This document shows positions 45,255 through 55,562 of a stretch of 64,000 nt of DNA, one piece after another. The notes beneath the pieces were generated by a model. That model had not been told where the DNA came from. It did no database searches and worked only from the letters and a program-made list of their open reading frames with translations. Position 1 is the first letter of the stretch; each line of letters begins with the position of its first letter. Source of the DNA: Siphonodentalium dalli (taxonomy: Eukaryota; Mollusca; Scaphopoda; Gadilida; Siphonodentaliidae); contig CP136065.1 of the NCBI GenBank assembly GCA_032622095.1, forward strand, positions 244,155,474 through 244,219,473, read 5' to 3'. The position numbers were made by a program, and so were the translations under genes.

Positions 45255-45412
45255 AAACTGTCACTTTCGTCCGAATTGTCATCACTTTCGCCAGAAGTGT
45301 CATTTGTTTCGTCCATGAATTTTTCTAGCATCGGTTTGTAATTTAATATTGACATTTTCACTGCATCACGATTTTCATAACCATTATTCAAATATTTGTC
45401 GACTTTATCCAT
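45255..45412 (-). CDS. TIR-encoded small acidic protein, left-arm copy
   Basis: Minus-strand ATG at 45,412 gives MDKVDKYLNNGYENRDAVKM, then an acidic Ser/Asp-rich end. Unlike the right-arm copy, this frame has lost the stop and runs into the GGC minisatellite. No known domain. Confidence 0.4.
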
Positions 45413-46068
45413 GACTCTGAGTTACTTTGATGTTATTGTTATTTTGAACTGAAAACATGATGATGCAAGAAATTTTCAATTTGTTATGCTTATCGCTGTA
45501 CCAATTGATTGTTTATAATCAACGACAAAATGATCAACACGCCGAGAATGATTCATACCATACTGATGATAAACACTGGAATGTATGCATTCATCCTGAT
45601 GGTAACAATGGCCACAGATGGCAGCGACTGGGACCAGTCCATCAGACGCCGTCCATATAATTGTCTCCACAATTTTTTACTTGAAATAATTTGAATATCA
45701 TTGCTCTTACATAAATAATAAACAACGTTTATTCTTTACTTCTCTATCACGATGAAGTTATTGAGCATCGTGTATCGCTATTTCACCAGAGGTCACATGT
45801 TAGACATTGTACATGTATATACATACGTACCATCAGAGCAAGAAGAGGGTAGAGGGGAAAAGCAAATGAGCAAGAAAGGAGAGGGAAAAAGAGAAAATAG
45901 TGAGCAAGAGAAGAGGAGAAAAAGACAAAGTGAGCAAGGGAAAAAGAGCAAAAGAGCAAGAGGTGAGGAAAAAAGAGCAAGTGAGCAAGGAAAAAAAAGA
46001 GCAACTGAGCAATAGGTGAGCAAGTGATCATGTCGATAATAAAAAGCAGCATTTTATAGATCGAAAAG

Positions 46069-47040
46069 TGACACCGTGGATAAATTGACCTTATCACGTG
46101 ATCATGTGATATTTACACACTTAAGCTCTGTATAAACAATACATATCGCATCTACAGCAGTCTACTTCATTGTGAATTAAGTCACTCTAGGTTATTTGAC
46201 TATAAACCTGTTACACGTTGTTAAGTTAGTCGCACATCACGCTCATAATACACAACCATTGTACATTTTACACACCCTCACACACACACCCTCATAGAGA
46301 GAAACACACAAACACCAGGTATTCACAACTTCTCCCTCTCTCTCTTTACCTCTCCACCTCTCTATATCCACTCTCTCTCTCGCACACACACACAAACACA
46401 CAAACACCAGGCCATCACAACCTCTTCTCTCTCTCTCTCGCTCTCTCTCTAACTCTCTCCCTCTCTCATATGAATGAATTTCTGGAATGTAGCCATAATT
46501 TTACACGGAGGTAATCCATCGTGATGGCTTTAAAAAATAGTGCAACTTCCTGTTGGTAATACACGAACGAAGAGCGTTTAATGTATACAAAATGACTACA
46601 TGTATGAACTGAAATTTATATTTCACATCTTCCCAACAACAGATACAGACATAGTCATAGTGTTATATTGTCTTCTATGTACCCACGCTATGACATCATT
46701 AAAGGGGACAATACACTCAAGGAGTTCAATGTTAAAGTGACACGAGGCAAGGGACGTGATGCAATATTGGTGTGTGAATGTTAAAGGAACACAATGCACT
46801 CTAAAGGGACACAAGGCACTCATTATGAATGAATGTTAAAGAAACACAATACACACGCAGTGTGTGAAAGTTAAAATGAAACAGAACAATATTTAAAGTT
46901 AAAATTTTCGGGCTCTTAATGTACCATTTATCAATATGTATCGTTTCTCGCTCTACAATTCCCAATAATCCACTCACTCTCTCCCTGCTAAAAGATATAT
47001 AACGAAAACGAGAATATCATGTTGATGAAGTTTATTGACA
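46069..47040. other. Polinton interior, non-coding with microsatellites
   Basis: No gene. (CA)n and (CT)n runs at 46,270-46,460; several AAAG(G/A)GACACAA direct motifs at 46,700-46,850. Confidence 0.6.
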
Positions 47041-47045
47041 TTTAA

Positions 47046-47600
47046 TCATTGTCTGAATATTTCTAGGAGTTTCTTGAATTTTCTCATCGCTTCATCTGCA
47101 GCCCATTCATTATTATATCCGTGTTTGGTCAGTTTGACCATTTTCTTCATGATCATGTTATGTATGGGTGATGTTTTCAATCGATACTGGTATTCTATTA
47201 ATCGTCTATAACTTTTGAGAAAGAGAGCAAACTCTGTGTCGATGGTAGTCTCTTCTCCCGACATGCTCTCTTCTCCCGACAAGCTCTCTTCTCCTTTCGC
47301 ATCATTGGTGACGCGTTTCATCATACTTTTGAATGTCTCCATCTCGTTGACACATCGCGCAGCTCTCTTACGACCGAATACCGTTCTACTACCGGCGACA
47401 GTATCATCTTCTGAATCTGTCGAAGCGGTTCTAGATTCAGATGAAGATGAACGGGGAACGATATCAGATTATAGGTCATGGGTATCTTCTCCGAAGAAAT
47501 CTGTTTTTGTCCCGGACATAACTCCGTGTTTAGTCTGTTTATGTCTTTGTAGATTGTAGTTCGTCGATAAAATATTTCCGCATAAATGACACCCGTGCAT
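47046..47600 (-). pseudogene. Polinton C2H2 zinc-finger protein, one in-frame stop
   Basis: ATG at 47,600 (minus) gives MHGCHLCGNILSTNYNLQRH, then KQTKH: a C2H2 finger of C-x2-C-x12-H-x4-H spacing. TAA at 47,469-47,471 interrupts the frame after 43 codons. The same frame then continues without stops through a Ser/Asp-rich linker, a basic segment (TVFGRKRAARC), acidic repeats (EESLSGEESMSGEE) and a helical C-terminal part (LIEYQYRLKTSPIHNMIMKK, FKKLLEIFRQ). Small N-terminal zinc-finger proteins of this layout recur in molluscan Polintons, as I recall. Pieces of this gene recur in both TIRs. Confidence 0.55.
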
Positions 47601-47787
47601 TATCGCGAATTATTGGAAGAACGATCACTCTTATAAGTAGGATAAAAAGAGAGAATATGGTGTGGTATACAACCGTCGCGTTAAGAGTACGTTCGTCCCG
47701 GGTCTAGGGTATAGACCATTGACCGCTGGTGATTCAAATAATGCCAATTTATCAGTATGGTACTCTCTGTATTCATTCATGATTTGG

Positions 47788-48111
47788 CTAATCGAATAAC
47801 AATTTGCTTTTCATTTTCTTATTATTATTAGACAAACCTCCAGCTAACACTCTCTTGTTGGTTTTTTTGGACGCTTTACGTGTGTTTGTCAACTTATTTG
47901 CTGCAACTTCGACCTTAGCCATTTCAATCGCTTGCGCGACGGGCGTCACTACGTTAATATGTGGTTTTAGAACGTCTTCTTCACTATCACTATTTTTAGT
48001 TCTGGCAATAAAGTAGCGACCCTTATTATCTGGCATTAAATTCCCATCAATCATGTCTCTGAAATGTTTTCTCCACTTTTCAATATCTGTTGGAATATAC
48101 GGGATCGACAT
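47788..48111 (-). CDS. Polinton small basic protein (107 aa)
   Basis: ATG at 48,111 gives MSIPYIPTDIEKWRKHFRDM, then NVVTPVAQAIEMAKVEV and a Lys/Asn-rich tail (KASKKTNKR, NNNKKMK). The combination of an IPTxIxKW start, a VVxPxxQxxExAK middle and a basic tail is one I associate with uncharacterised Polinton proteins. It may bind DNA. The frame is complete, so it may still be expressed. Confidence 0.5.
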   Translation of the reverse strand: MSIPYIPTDIEKWRKHFRDMIDGNLMPDNKGRYFIARTKNSDSEEDVLKPHINVVTPVAQAIEMAKVEVAANKLTNTRKASKKTNKRVLAGGLSNNNKKMKSKLLFD

Positions 48112-48319
48112 GTTTCTTCAAATGTAGTGTACAAGTCACTCTTTTTTCAGCATTTATTTTAGAAAGTTTATCGCCTCTTATAAAAATCCTGAGACGCCAG
48201 CTGGAGACGCTGAAGTTTATCCTGCCGGACGTTTATGTAGAATGAGTCCTCAAAACTCTGATTAATCACCCGTATCACGTGTGTCTCGCTTTATAACCCT
48301 GAGGATGGGGAATGATGTG

Positions 48320-48529
48320 TCACGAGCTATTGATTCTCCGCATATCCGAACAAATATATAATAAATCCGTGTCTATATGACCAGTTATATTTATGTCTTT
48401 CAAACAACATAACCACGTGCCGTCCAATATTAATACACCAGGTAACTCTATTGTGAAGTCGAGAGGACGATTATCTGGATATTTATTAATCGAATCGTCG
48501 CTAGTCAGGTACAGATAATAATTATCCAT
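48320..48529 (-). pseudogene. Conserved Polinton structural-type protein, truncated
   Basis: ATG at 48,529 gives DNYYLYLTSDDSINKYPDNR, then FTIELPGVLILDGTWLCCLK and a stop after about 69 codons. The YLTSxxSxxxxPxNxxxxFTxxLPxxLxLxGxW motif is the N-terminus of a widespread Polinton protein, several hundred residues long. Here only the start remains. A longer upstream start exists, but this one begins at the family's usual MD. Confidence 0.6.
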
Positions 48530-48567
48530 ATGACTATAGTTTCTAAAAAAAAATTCAAAGAAAATCA

Positions 48568-48906
48568 TTATTCTTCTTCTCTTATAGTTTTATCGATATC
48601 ACTGAATATATGCTTGAAGATTGACCACTGGTTCAAATTTAACGGAATACCTATAATCGTCGGAGTGTTATTCACAACTCGCCTAATGTCCGTATAAATG
48701 TGTCCTTGATTATTACATACTGTAACAGTAATGTTTGATCGTATTGTCCACTTTTTCACGAAAACACACGGGTGTTGTTCGTAATCATTGGGGTGTGACA
48801 TATCAGTATGAAGTAATTCACAGCCAACCGACTCACTGGTATCTTCTTTGGAACTAAAATAAATGGTAGTGACACAGTGATTACCATAATAGTAATTCCT
48901 ATCCAT
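48568..48906 (-). CDS. PC4/SUB1-like ssDNA-binding protein
   Basis: 112 aa from ATG at 48,906 to TAA at 48,568. After a variable N-terminal half, the C-terminal 70 residues read CVFVKKWTIRSNITVTVCNN, then YTDIRR, NTPTIIGIPLNLNQWSIFK, and DIDKTI. This fits the PC4 fold: an initial beta strand with Phe/Trp, a YxDIRxx strand, PTxxGIxLxxxQWxxL, and a last helix with an Ile-Asp. PC4 proteins bind single-stranded DNA and help transcription. Its stop overlaps the upstream-start form of the next ORF, so the genes are packed. Complete frame. Confidence 0.6.
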   Translation of the reverse strand: MDRNYYYGNHCVTTIYFSSKEDTSESVGCELLHTDMSHPNDYEQHPCVFVKKWTIRSNITVTVCNNQGHIYTDIRRVVNNTPTIIGIPLNLNQWSIFKHIFSDIDKTIREEE

Positions 48907-49037
48907 TTAATGAGATTCATATGTAGACGACCACGTTCTGTTTGAAACGTATTCGTCAAGGTACCTGTTCTATTATCCATGATTGTAATTGTTCTCGTGT
49001 ATAGCTTACTCTTATTAATTTTGATACCTGGCGACAT
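48894..49037 (-). CDS. Short ORF upstream of the PC4-like gene, uncertain
   Basis: Minus-strand frame beginning MSPGIKINKSKLYTRTITIM and containing DNRTGTLTNTFQTERG. It reads into the PC4-like gene in another frame, so only the first ~48 codons are independent. It could be the end of a gene whose rest was deleted. Not recognised. Confidence 0.2.
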
Positions 49038-49514
49038 CCGACTCTAAAATCCACGAATTAAATTTGTCTGGCCATGAATGTCAATGCACCATGATAGTTA
49101 TCGATGTCAATAATGCGTTTCGTTGAGATCTTGATTGAGTTGATGACAATATTCTGACAAAATTCTTTTCGATCTATAAAATGCTGCTTTTTATTATCGA
49201 CATGATCACTTGCTCACCTATTGCTCAGTTGCTCTTTTTTTCCATGCTCACTTGCTCTTTTTTCCTCACCTCTTGCTCTTTTGCTCTTTTTCCCTTGCTC
49301 ACTTGCTCTTTTTCTCCTCTTCTCTTGCTCACTATTTTCTCTTTTTCCCTCTCCCCTCTTGCTCATTTGCTTTTTTCCCTCTCCCCTCTTCTTGCTCTGA
49401 TGTTACGTATGTATATACGTGTACAATGTCTAACATGTGACCTCTGGTGAAATAGCGATACACGATGCTCAATAACTTCATCGTGATAGAGAAGTAAAGA
49501 ATAAACGCTCTTTA

Positions 49515-51830
49515 TTATACTTCAATGTGTTAACATTGAAGTATATTGTAATTCTTATTTTTATTTTTGTTTATTATTATTATTATAAAACACCTTTAAT
49601 CTCAGAAACCGCCAGGTCGATTGATTTGATATTTCCTATTCATATACATCCACGAAAAGTTAGTTTTATGCACTTACCGCTATTTTTGTCCGACCTTGAC
49701 CTTGAACTTGACCGTCGCCAGTAATTTTGTTGCAAAAAATAATTCGTCCTAATTTGACCAAACTCACAGGTTGGTATCGCATGGCAAAGACGATTAAGTT
49801 GCAATATAAACTATGTCAATCGGTCAAAAAATGGCGGAGTAATGGCGGTTTGATTATAGCCACATTTGAACTGTTATTGATCTTGGATCTCTTATGGGTC
49901 AAAAATTAATTTACCGATTAGAATGCTTTTTGGTACATATATAGCGTTCGCCCTTAGCTATTAATCTGACTGGGTGTGAATTTCGTACGACCTTGACCTT
50001 TGCACTAAACGCTCTTTATGTGTATTACTGTTGTGTACGTAACTTCTTCGGAACGGCTTGAGATATCGAGTTCGGACTTGCATTATTAGTTTCCTCTCAT
50101 CATGTGCTACAAACACGCAAAAAATGGTATGGATAGCACTTCCAGTTCGAAAGTTCGGTATTGGTCGAAAAATCGGTTAACGCTCTTTAAAAAACTTTTT
50201 TCTTCTGAATTTGACCATTTTTATAGGACGACATCGCTAGTCTGAAGACAACGCCGTAAAAATTAGCGCAATCGACCAAAAAATGACGTCACAGCACCCG
50301 ATTAAAATTTTAAAGAATAAAAATAAGCACTGTTACCGTTGTCCGCGCATCTCCTCCGAGACGGATGGGGATAGAGAGTTCGGATGAACACCAAAATGTC
50401 CAGACATGTGAGCGCTAGATAAATCCTGAAAATTTCCTCAATCGGTCTGAAAATAGCGGAGTAATTGCCATTCAATTGCCGCTTGAAGATAAAAATATAA
50501 AAATAAGCATTTTTACCCTTGTCCGCGCATCTCCTCCGAGACGGATGGGGATAGAGAGTTCGGATGAACACCACAATGTCCAGAGATGTGAGCGCTAGAT
50601 AGATCCTGAAAATTTCCTCAATCGGGCTGAAAATAGCGGAGTAATTGCCATTCAATTGCTGCTTAAACATAAAAATAAGCATTTTTACCCTTGTCCGCGC
50701 ATCTCCTCCAAGACGGATGGGGATAGAGAGTTCGGATGAACACCAAAATATCCAGACATGTGAGCGCTAGATAAATCCTGAAAATTTCCTCAATCGTCTG
50801 AAAATAGCGGAGTAATTACCAGAGCAATTGCCGCTTGAACATAAAAATATAAAAATAAGCATTTTTACCCTTGTCCGCGCATCTCCTCCGAGACGGATGG
50901 GGATAGAGAGTTCGGATGAACACCAAAATGTCCAGACATGTGAGCGCTAGATAAATCCTGAAAATTTCCTCAATCTGTCTGAAAATAGCGGAGTAATTAG
51001 CAGAGCAATTGCCGCTTGAACATAAAAATAAGCATTTTTACCCTTGTCCGCACATCTCCTCCGAGACGGATGGAGATAGATAGTTCGGATGAACACTAAA
51101 ATGTCCATATCTGTGAGCGCTAGATAAATCCTGAAAATTCTCTCAAACAGTCTGAAAATAGAGGAGTAATTGCCGCTTGAACATTAAAATGGGCATTTTT
51201 ACCATTGTGCACGCATCTCATCCGAGACGGATTGGAATAGAGAGTTCTGATGAATACCAAAATGTGCAGCTCTGTGGACGCTAGTACTGCCCTAAACTAG
51301 TGCAGCAATTGCCGCTTGAACATTACAAATAGGCAATTTTAACATTGTGACCATATTTTCTCCGATAAGGATGGCGATAGAGAGTTTGAATCAGTACCAA
51401 AATGTGCATCTCGGTTAGCTCAAGAAATGCCGTGAAATGTTCTTCATTCTGCCGGAAAATACCGCAGGAATCTTCTGAACAATTCTTGAGATGCGTGTAT
51501 CTTTAGCATTAGATACAAAATTGTCGTGAAAAAAAGGGCAAGAGTTAGGGTAAATATTTCTAAAACAAATCATTCAAATCAGTGATTTAGTCCGATCAAA
51601 AATGGCGGAGTTACGCCATCTTGAATATCTGAAAATCCCAGTTTTAGCAGTGTTTGTGCTATACTGTGTTCGTTGTATGTACAGAACGGCTAGAGATACC
51701 GAGTTCGGACTTGCTCTATTTGGTTCGCCTTCTCATGTGCTACACGCATACAACACATGGTTGCGATAGCTCTTCCCCTTGGTAAACATTGAAGTATCGA
51801 AATTGCAGTGCAATTTCAATTTCATTCTAG
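49515..51830 (+). mobile_element. Helitron-like non-autonomous element with tandem core
   Basis: It interrupts the right Polinton arm; the left arm shows the empty site. The 3' end is Helitron-like: hairpin GAAATTGCA-G-TGCAATTTC (51,799-51,817), nine bases, CTAG (51,827-51,830), then T. The left end contains ATACTTCAATG-TGTTAA-CATTGAAGTAT (49,518-49,545), and ACATTGAAGTAT recurs near the right end (51,786), giving subterminal inverted repeats. The core has six to seven copies of a ~170-bp unit (50,320-51,300). This layout resembles Helentron-associated or molluscan pearl-type elements. No Rep/helicase gene. The 5' end is uncertain by a few bases. Confidence 0.7.
50310..51400 (+). repeat. About 170-180-bp tandem repeat in the Helitron-like element
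   Basis: CTCC(G/A)AGACGGATGGGGATAG starts at about 50,352, 50,533, 50,706, 50,886, 51,057 and, more diverged, 51,211 and 51,360. Each unit also includes GTGAGCGCTAGATAAATCCTG and a GCGGAGTAATT segment. Units near the right end are progressively diverged. Confidence 0.85.
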
Positions 51831-52135
51831 TTATTTATGTAAGAGCAATGACATTCAAATTATTTCAAGTAAAACATTGTGGAGACAATTATATGGACGG
51901 CGTCTGATGGACTGGTCCCAGTCGCTGCCATCTTGGCCATTGTCACCATCAGTATGAATGCATACATTCCAGTGTTTATCATCAGTATGGTATGAATCAT
52001 TCTCGGCGTGTTGGTCATGTTGTCGTTGATTATAAACAATCAATTGGTACAGCGATAAGCATAACAAATTGAAAATTTCTTGCATCATCATGTTTTCAGT
52101 TCAAAATAACAATAACATCAAAGTAACTCAGAGTC

Positions 52136-52297
52136 ATGGATAAAGTCGACAAATATTTGAATAATGGTTATGAAAATCGTGATGCAGTGAAAATGTCAAT
52201 ATTAAAGTACAAACCGATGCTAGAAAAATTCATGGACGAAACAAATGACACTTCTGACGAAAGTGATGACAATTCGGACGAAAGTGACAGTGAATAG
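52136..52297 (+). CDS. TIR-encoded small acidic protein, right-arm copy (53 aa)
   Basis: ATG at 52,136 to TAG at 52,295-52,297. It encodes MDKVDKYLNNGYENRDAVKM, a short helix KPMLEKFMDETND, and an acidic tail ending DESDSE. The left arm has the same gene with a read-through end. Function unknown; the second half of the locus (52,560-52,706) carries the C-terminal piece related to the Polinton zinc-finger protein. Confidence 0.45.
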   Translation: MDKVDKYLNNGYENRDAVKMSILKYKPMLEKFMDETNDTSDESDDNSDESDSE

Positions 52298-52559
52298 TTA
52301 ATATAATAAAAAAAACAATTGTATTATGTACCACATGTCATGTTATTTTACTGCGGCGGCGGCGACGGCAACGGTGGCGGCAACGGCGGCGGTGGCAACG
52401 GCGGTGCCAACGGTGGCAACGGCGGTGCCAACGGTGGCAACGGCGGTAACGGGGCGGTGGCGGCAACGGCGGTGTCATATTATTTTGCCCCCCCCAAAAA
52501 AGTAGATGTTGTTGTTGTTGTTGTTGTTGTTGTTGTGGTCGTCATCATCGTTGTTGTTC

Positions 52560-52706
52560 CCCTTTCTCAAAAGTTACGAACGATTAATAGAATACCAGCA
52601 TCGAATGAAAACACCACCCATACATAACATGATCATGAAGAAAATGGTAAAACTGACCAAACACGGATATAATAATGAATGGGCTGTAGATTCAGACAAC
52701 GATTAA
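52560..52706 (+). pseudogene. Zinc-finger-gene C-terminal fragment in the right TIR
   Basis: Encodes RLIEYQHRMKTPPIHNMIMK, then KLTKHGYNNEWAVDSDND and stop. It closely matches the C-terminal region of the gene at 47,046-47,600. The left arm carries the same fragment at 44,899-45,040 on the minus strand. It is separated from the upstream small ORF by the GGC minisatellite and a GTT/GTC run. Confidence 0.5.
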
Positions 52707-54439
52707 ATTTCAATAAACTTCATCAACATGATATTCTCGTTTTCGTTATATATCTATAAGCGGGGAGAGAGTGAGTGGAGTTTAACGTGATAAACTGTTA
52801 ACGTAAGGTTGATAAAATTCTATTCATAACAACAACATCAAAGTAACTTCTATGATTGAGTGTATGATCACATGACCCGTACGTGTTAACAACATATCAC
52901 GTTATACAAATAATGATGTTATAAGTGTACACACACGCAGACCTTGATGTTATATGAATAAACCACTCTGGTTATGAGCACAACACTAGGGAATTATAAT
53001 AGGCTTAGTAATTTTCGCTGTGAAATTCGTTCAGTATTATAACACCGCTCTACGACGTTGTCATCCCGAGGTTGGCATTATGAAAAATGACTCGCTGACA
53101 CATCATCCGAGTAACTTCCCTAAAACAGGGTGGGGCGGGGGTCCTCGCCCCTTTTTTTACCAACGCTTTTTAAAATAACCGACTAACGATTCTCGTTCTA
53201 AGTACAATAACTCTATAAACGTACACTCTTCCAATAGTTCGCGATAATGCACGTGTGTCATTTATGTTGAAAGATGAATAAAGAGTGTTGCTTTACTATG
53301 AGGTAGTACTCCTTATTTGGATGTCTTGTGCTCCGACACGTACACATTGTACAATATATACGCGCATGAATAGGTGCGGGTAAGAGATGTGAGATGGGAA
53401 GGTGGTTGGGGGTAGGGGAGGAGGGGTTGCTGGGGGGAGGGGAGTATTATGACGTAGGTCTGCGACAAACATTGAGTGGAAAATATCTTGTCAAACAAAA
53501 GATGTTTTACCACGATAGAACCCAGAGAGATATTATTATTGAAAAGATAATCGATTATACATGTATTTATTGGTGATGACATAATTCAAGTTCACATATG
53601 GTAAGATATACAATATTTAAAGTGTTCATTTTTTAATCCCAGTTGACAGAATCAGACATTTCTTCGGATGAATACGCACTATCCAGTAGGTAGGAATATT
53701 CATCTGTTACTCAAAATACAGTAAGATGTATGTGTGTCTGAATCTTTACGCAAATAATTCGGTTAAGCCGTCTTAAGCTGAGATTATTCGGTTGATGTGT
53801 CAAACATTTAATAGTTGATCGTGATTATTTTCAGTAAGATGTATGCCTGTCTGAATCTTTAAGCAAATAATTTGGTTAAGCCATCTTAAGATGAGATTAT
53901 TTAGTTGATGTGTCAGACATTTAATAGTCGGCCGAGATATAAAAAAAAGCAACTTCACGCGATGAACCAACTTGTTAGTCAACAATATACACATGACGCT
54001 CTGGCGACCTGCTCTATGAATAATTTGGTTAAGCCGTCTTAAGCTGAGATTATTTAGTTGATGTGTCAGACACGCAATAGTCGGCCGAGATATAAAAAAT
54101 AAAAAATTCACCAAAAATATAAACACACCAACATGACGCTCTGGCGACCTGCTCTATCGAAAATATACTTACGCCCATTTTTATCAACGATTCTCAAATA
54201 TATAGTACTATAGTACTAACATACTCAAAATACACTTACCTTACGCCCAGTTTTACGATTGAAGTCAACGAGTGGCTCTATCTTCTCATATCCTATGATT
54301 TTTCTTGCATTTTCGTAATCAACTGCATGGTGTCAGTCTAGCTGGGTAAACATCACTGGTATGGCCTGCAGGCTTTCAATTCAGTGAATTTGGCCGAAAT
54401 GTTAACACTGCCGCCTCACTGCAAAAAAATATTTCCTAT

Positions 54440-54790
54440 AAACGCGTTTAATTAAAAACACATGAGAGACACACTTATAAGACATGTGGTCTGTTTTAGT
54501 AAAAACACACGTGTTTTATAATTGAAGTGTTTATATAAAAACATGTCACAGTGTTTTATAATAAGCACTCCATCCAATTATAAATAAACACCAGTGTTTA
54601 TATAAAACACGTCAGTGTTTTAAAATCAACACTCTATCCGATTATGAATAAACACTAGTGTTTATATTAAAACGTCATAGCGTTTTATAATAAACAAACA
54701 ACGTGTTGATTTTCCAGACACACTTTATAAACACTATGACGTGTTTATTATTATGAAAATAAAACACCCGATGTGTTTATAAATATTTTA
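54440..54790. repeat. About 64-bp tandem repeat of GTGTTTATA
   Basis: Units of TCC(A/G)ATTAT(A/G)AATAAACAC(C/T)AGTGTTTATAT-AAAAC-GTCA-GTTTTATAATAA repeat about five times, each being partly palindromic. A related stretch occurs at 63,405-63,540 at the other side of the distal region. Confidence 0.65.
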
Positions 54791-54799
54791 TTCTCAAAA

Positions 54800-55560
54800 A
54801 CAAATTTCGGTACAATTCAACAAATTGTTCAACATCAACTTCAAAATGTTCATTGGTTAAAGGGACACTTTGATTATTGCCACATAACCAAGATACGGGC
54901 CCCGTTGGTTCAGAGTGCCCGGATGAAGATAATTAATCGAGTGTGCTTCTCACAGTACGAGCTAACTGCATGGCCTCCTATAGCGTGATACCGGAGTACG
55001 CTGTGTATATGTCTCTTTGGAAAGCAGACGAAATTCCTAAACGATGTACATCTGTTAGGAATTTCGTGGGCTTTTCAAAGAGACAGGCTATTTGACCATG
55101 CGTTTGTCACAACATACCTGTTTCTTGCGTGCATGCATAATTCGTGTTTTATTGATAGTAATGATGAAAAGAGTAACGGCTTGTATTAATCGAATAATAT
55201 AAATGAAGTTAGTTTGCCGTATCGTAATCAGGATGGACTTTATTTTACCCACGGACTGTTCATTCTTGAAAGAGCAGCCTTTACTCGTATAGTAAAACTC
55301 GAAAGTATGCTTTCAAGATTCATATCAAGGCGACGTCCAGTCGCGGGATGTTGGTCAGTTTCTGTGCCGAGGCCAGGGGCGTACACTAGCGATGGCGGGG
55401 TTGTTGATGGGGTGTCACGCGTGCAAATATATACATGTAGTGACATTAGCACTAACCTTTACTAATAAAAATAAATTGAGTTCGTGTGTCTGTCCGGAAA
55501 AAGGCGACAAAACGACTTACCCCTCTGAACATGTGTACATAGGGTCATACCATGCACGTA
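54800..55560. other. Non-coding, nothing recognised
   Basis: No exon matching the fibrinogen domain or any other family. An inverted pair GTCTCTTTGGAAAGC / GCTTTTCAAAGAGAC lies at 55,011-55,085 (with CGAAATTCCTAA). Confidence 0.4.
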
Positions 55561-55562
55561 AC

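Larger units (their letters stand above)
43326..46068. repeat. Left terminal inverted repeat of the Polinton
   Basis: The 2,743-bp arm matches the reverse complement of 54,286 down to 51,831, continuing at 49,518 down to 49,165. It contains two to three ~145-bp direct subrepeats (AGCAGGTCGCCAGAGCGTCATG at 43,456 and 43,593, with AATCTCAGCTTAAG), a GCC/GGC-rich minisatellite (45,125-45,222) and a GAGCAAG-rich stretch (45,838-46,020). Confidence 0.88.
43326..54286. mobile_element. Polinton/Maverick-derived element, internally deleted
   Basis: The element begins AGAAGATAGAGCC at 43,326 and ends GGCTCTATCTTCT at 54,286, giving the AG...CT ends of Polintons. CATATC flanks both ends (43,320-43,325 and 54,287-54,292), a perfect 6-bp target duplication, the Polinton length. 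Inverted arms are about 2.7 kb. The 3.1-kb unique centre (46,069-49,164) keeps small minus-strand genes. Protein-primed polymerase B, retroviral-type integrase, FtsK-like ATPase, protease and major capsid genes are all missing, so it must depend on a full element in trans. Polintons are related to eukaryotic viruses; nothing here could make a particle. Confidence 0.88.
49165..54286. repeat. Right terminal inverted repeat, split by an insertion
   Basis: Reverse complement of the left arm, in two pieces (49,165-49,518 and 51,831-54,286), interrupted by a Helitron-like element. The arms differ by scattered substitutions and repeat-length changes in the GGC minisatellite (52,348-52,480 here). Confidence 0.86.

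Noticed and set aside
45752..46015. Glu/Lys/Arg-rich protein in the Polinton TIR
   Set aside because: The frame is a by-product of the GAGCAAG-rich repeat; the opposite strand is equally open, and the right arm shows length changes not respecting codons.
43326..54286. Herpesvirus-type genome fragment, because of the large inverted repeats
   Set aside because: AG...CT ends, the 6-bp target duplication and the Polinton-type protein at 48.3-48.5 kb fit a Polinton; no herpesvirus gene is present.
55214..55465. Continuation of the fibrinogen domain downstream of the Polinton
   Set aside because: No QRR start, no Trp/Gly/Cys pattern of FReD; residues do not match.
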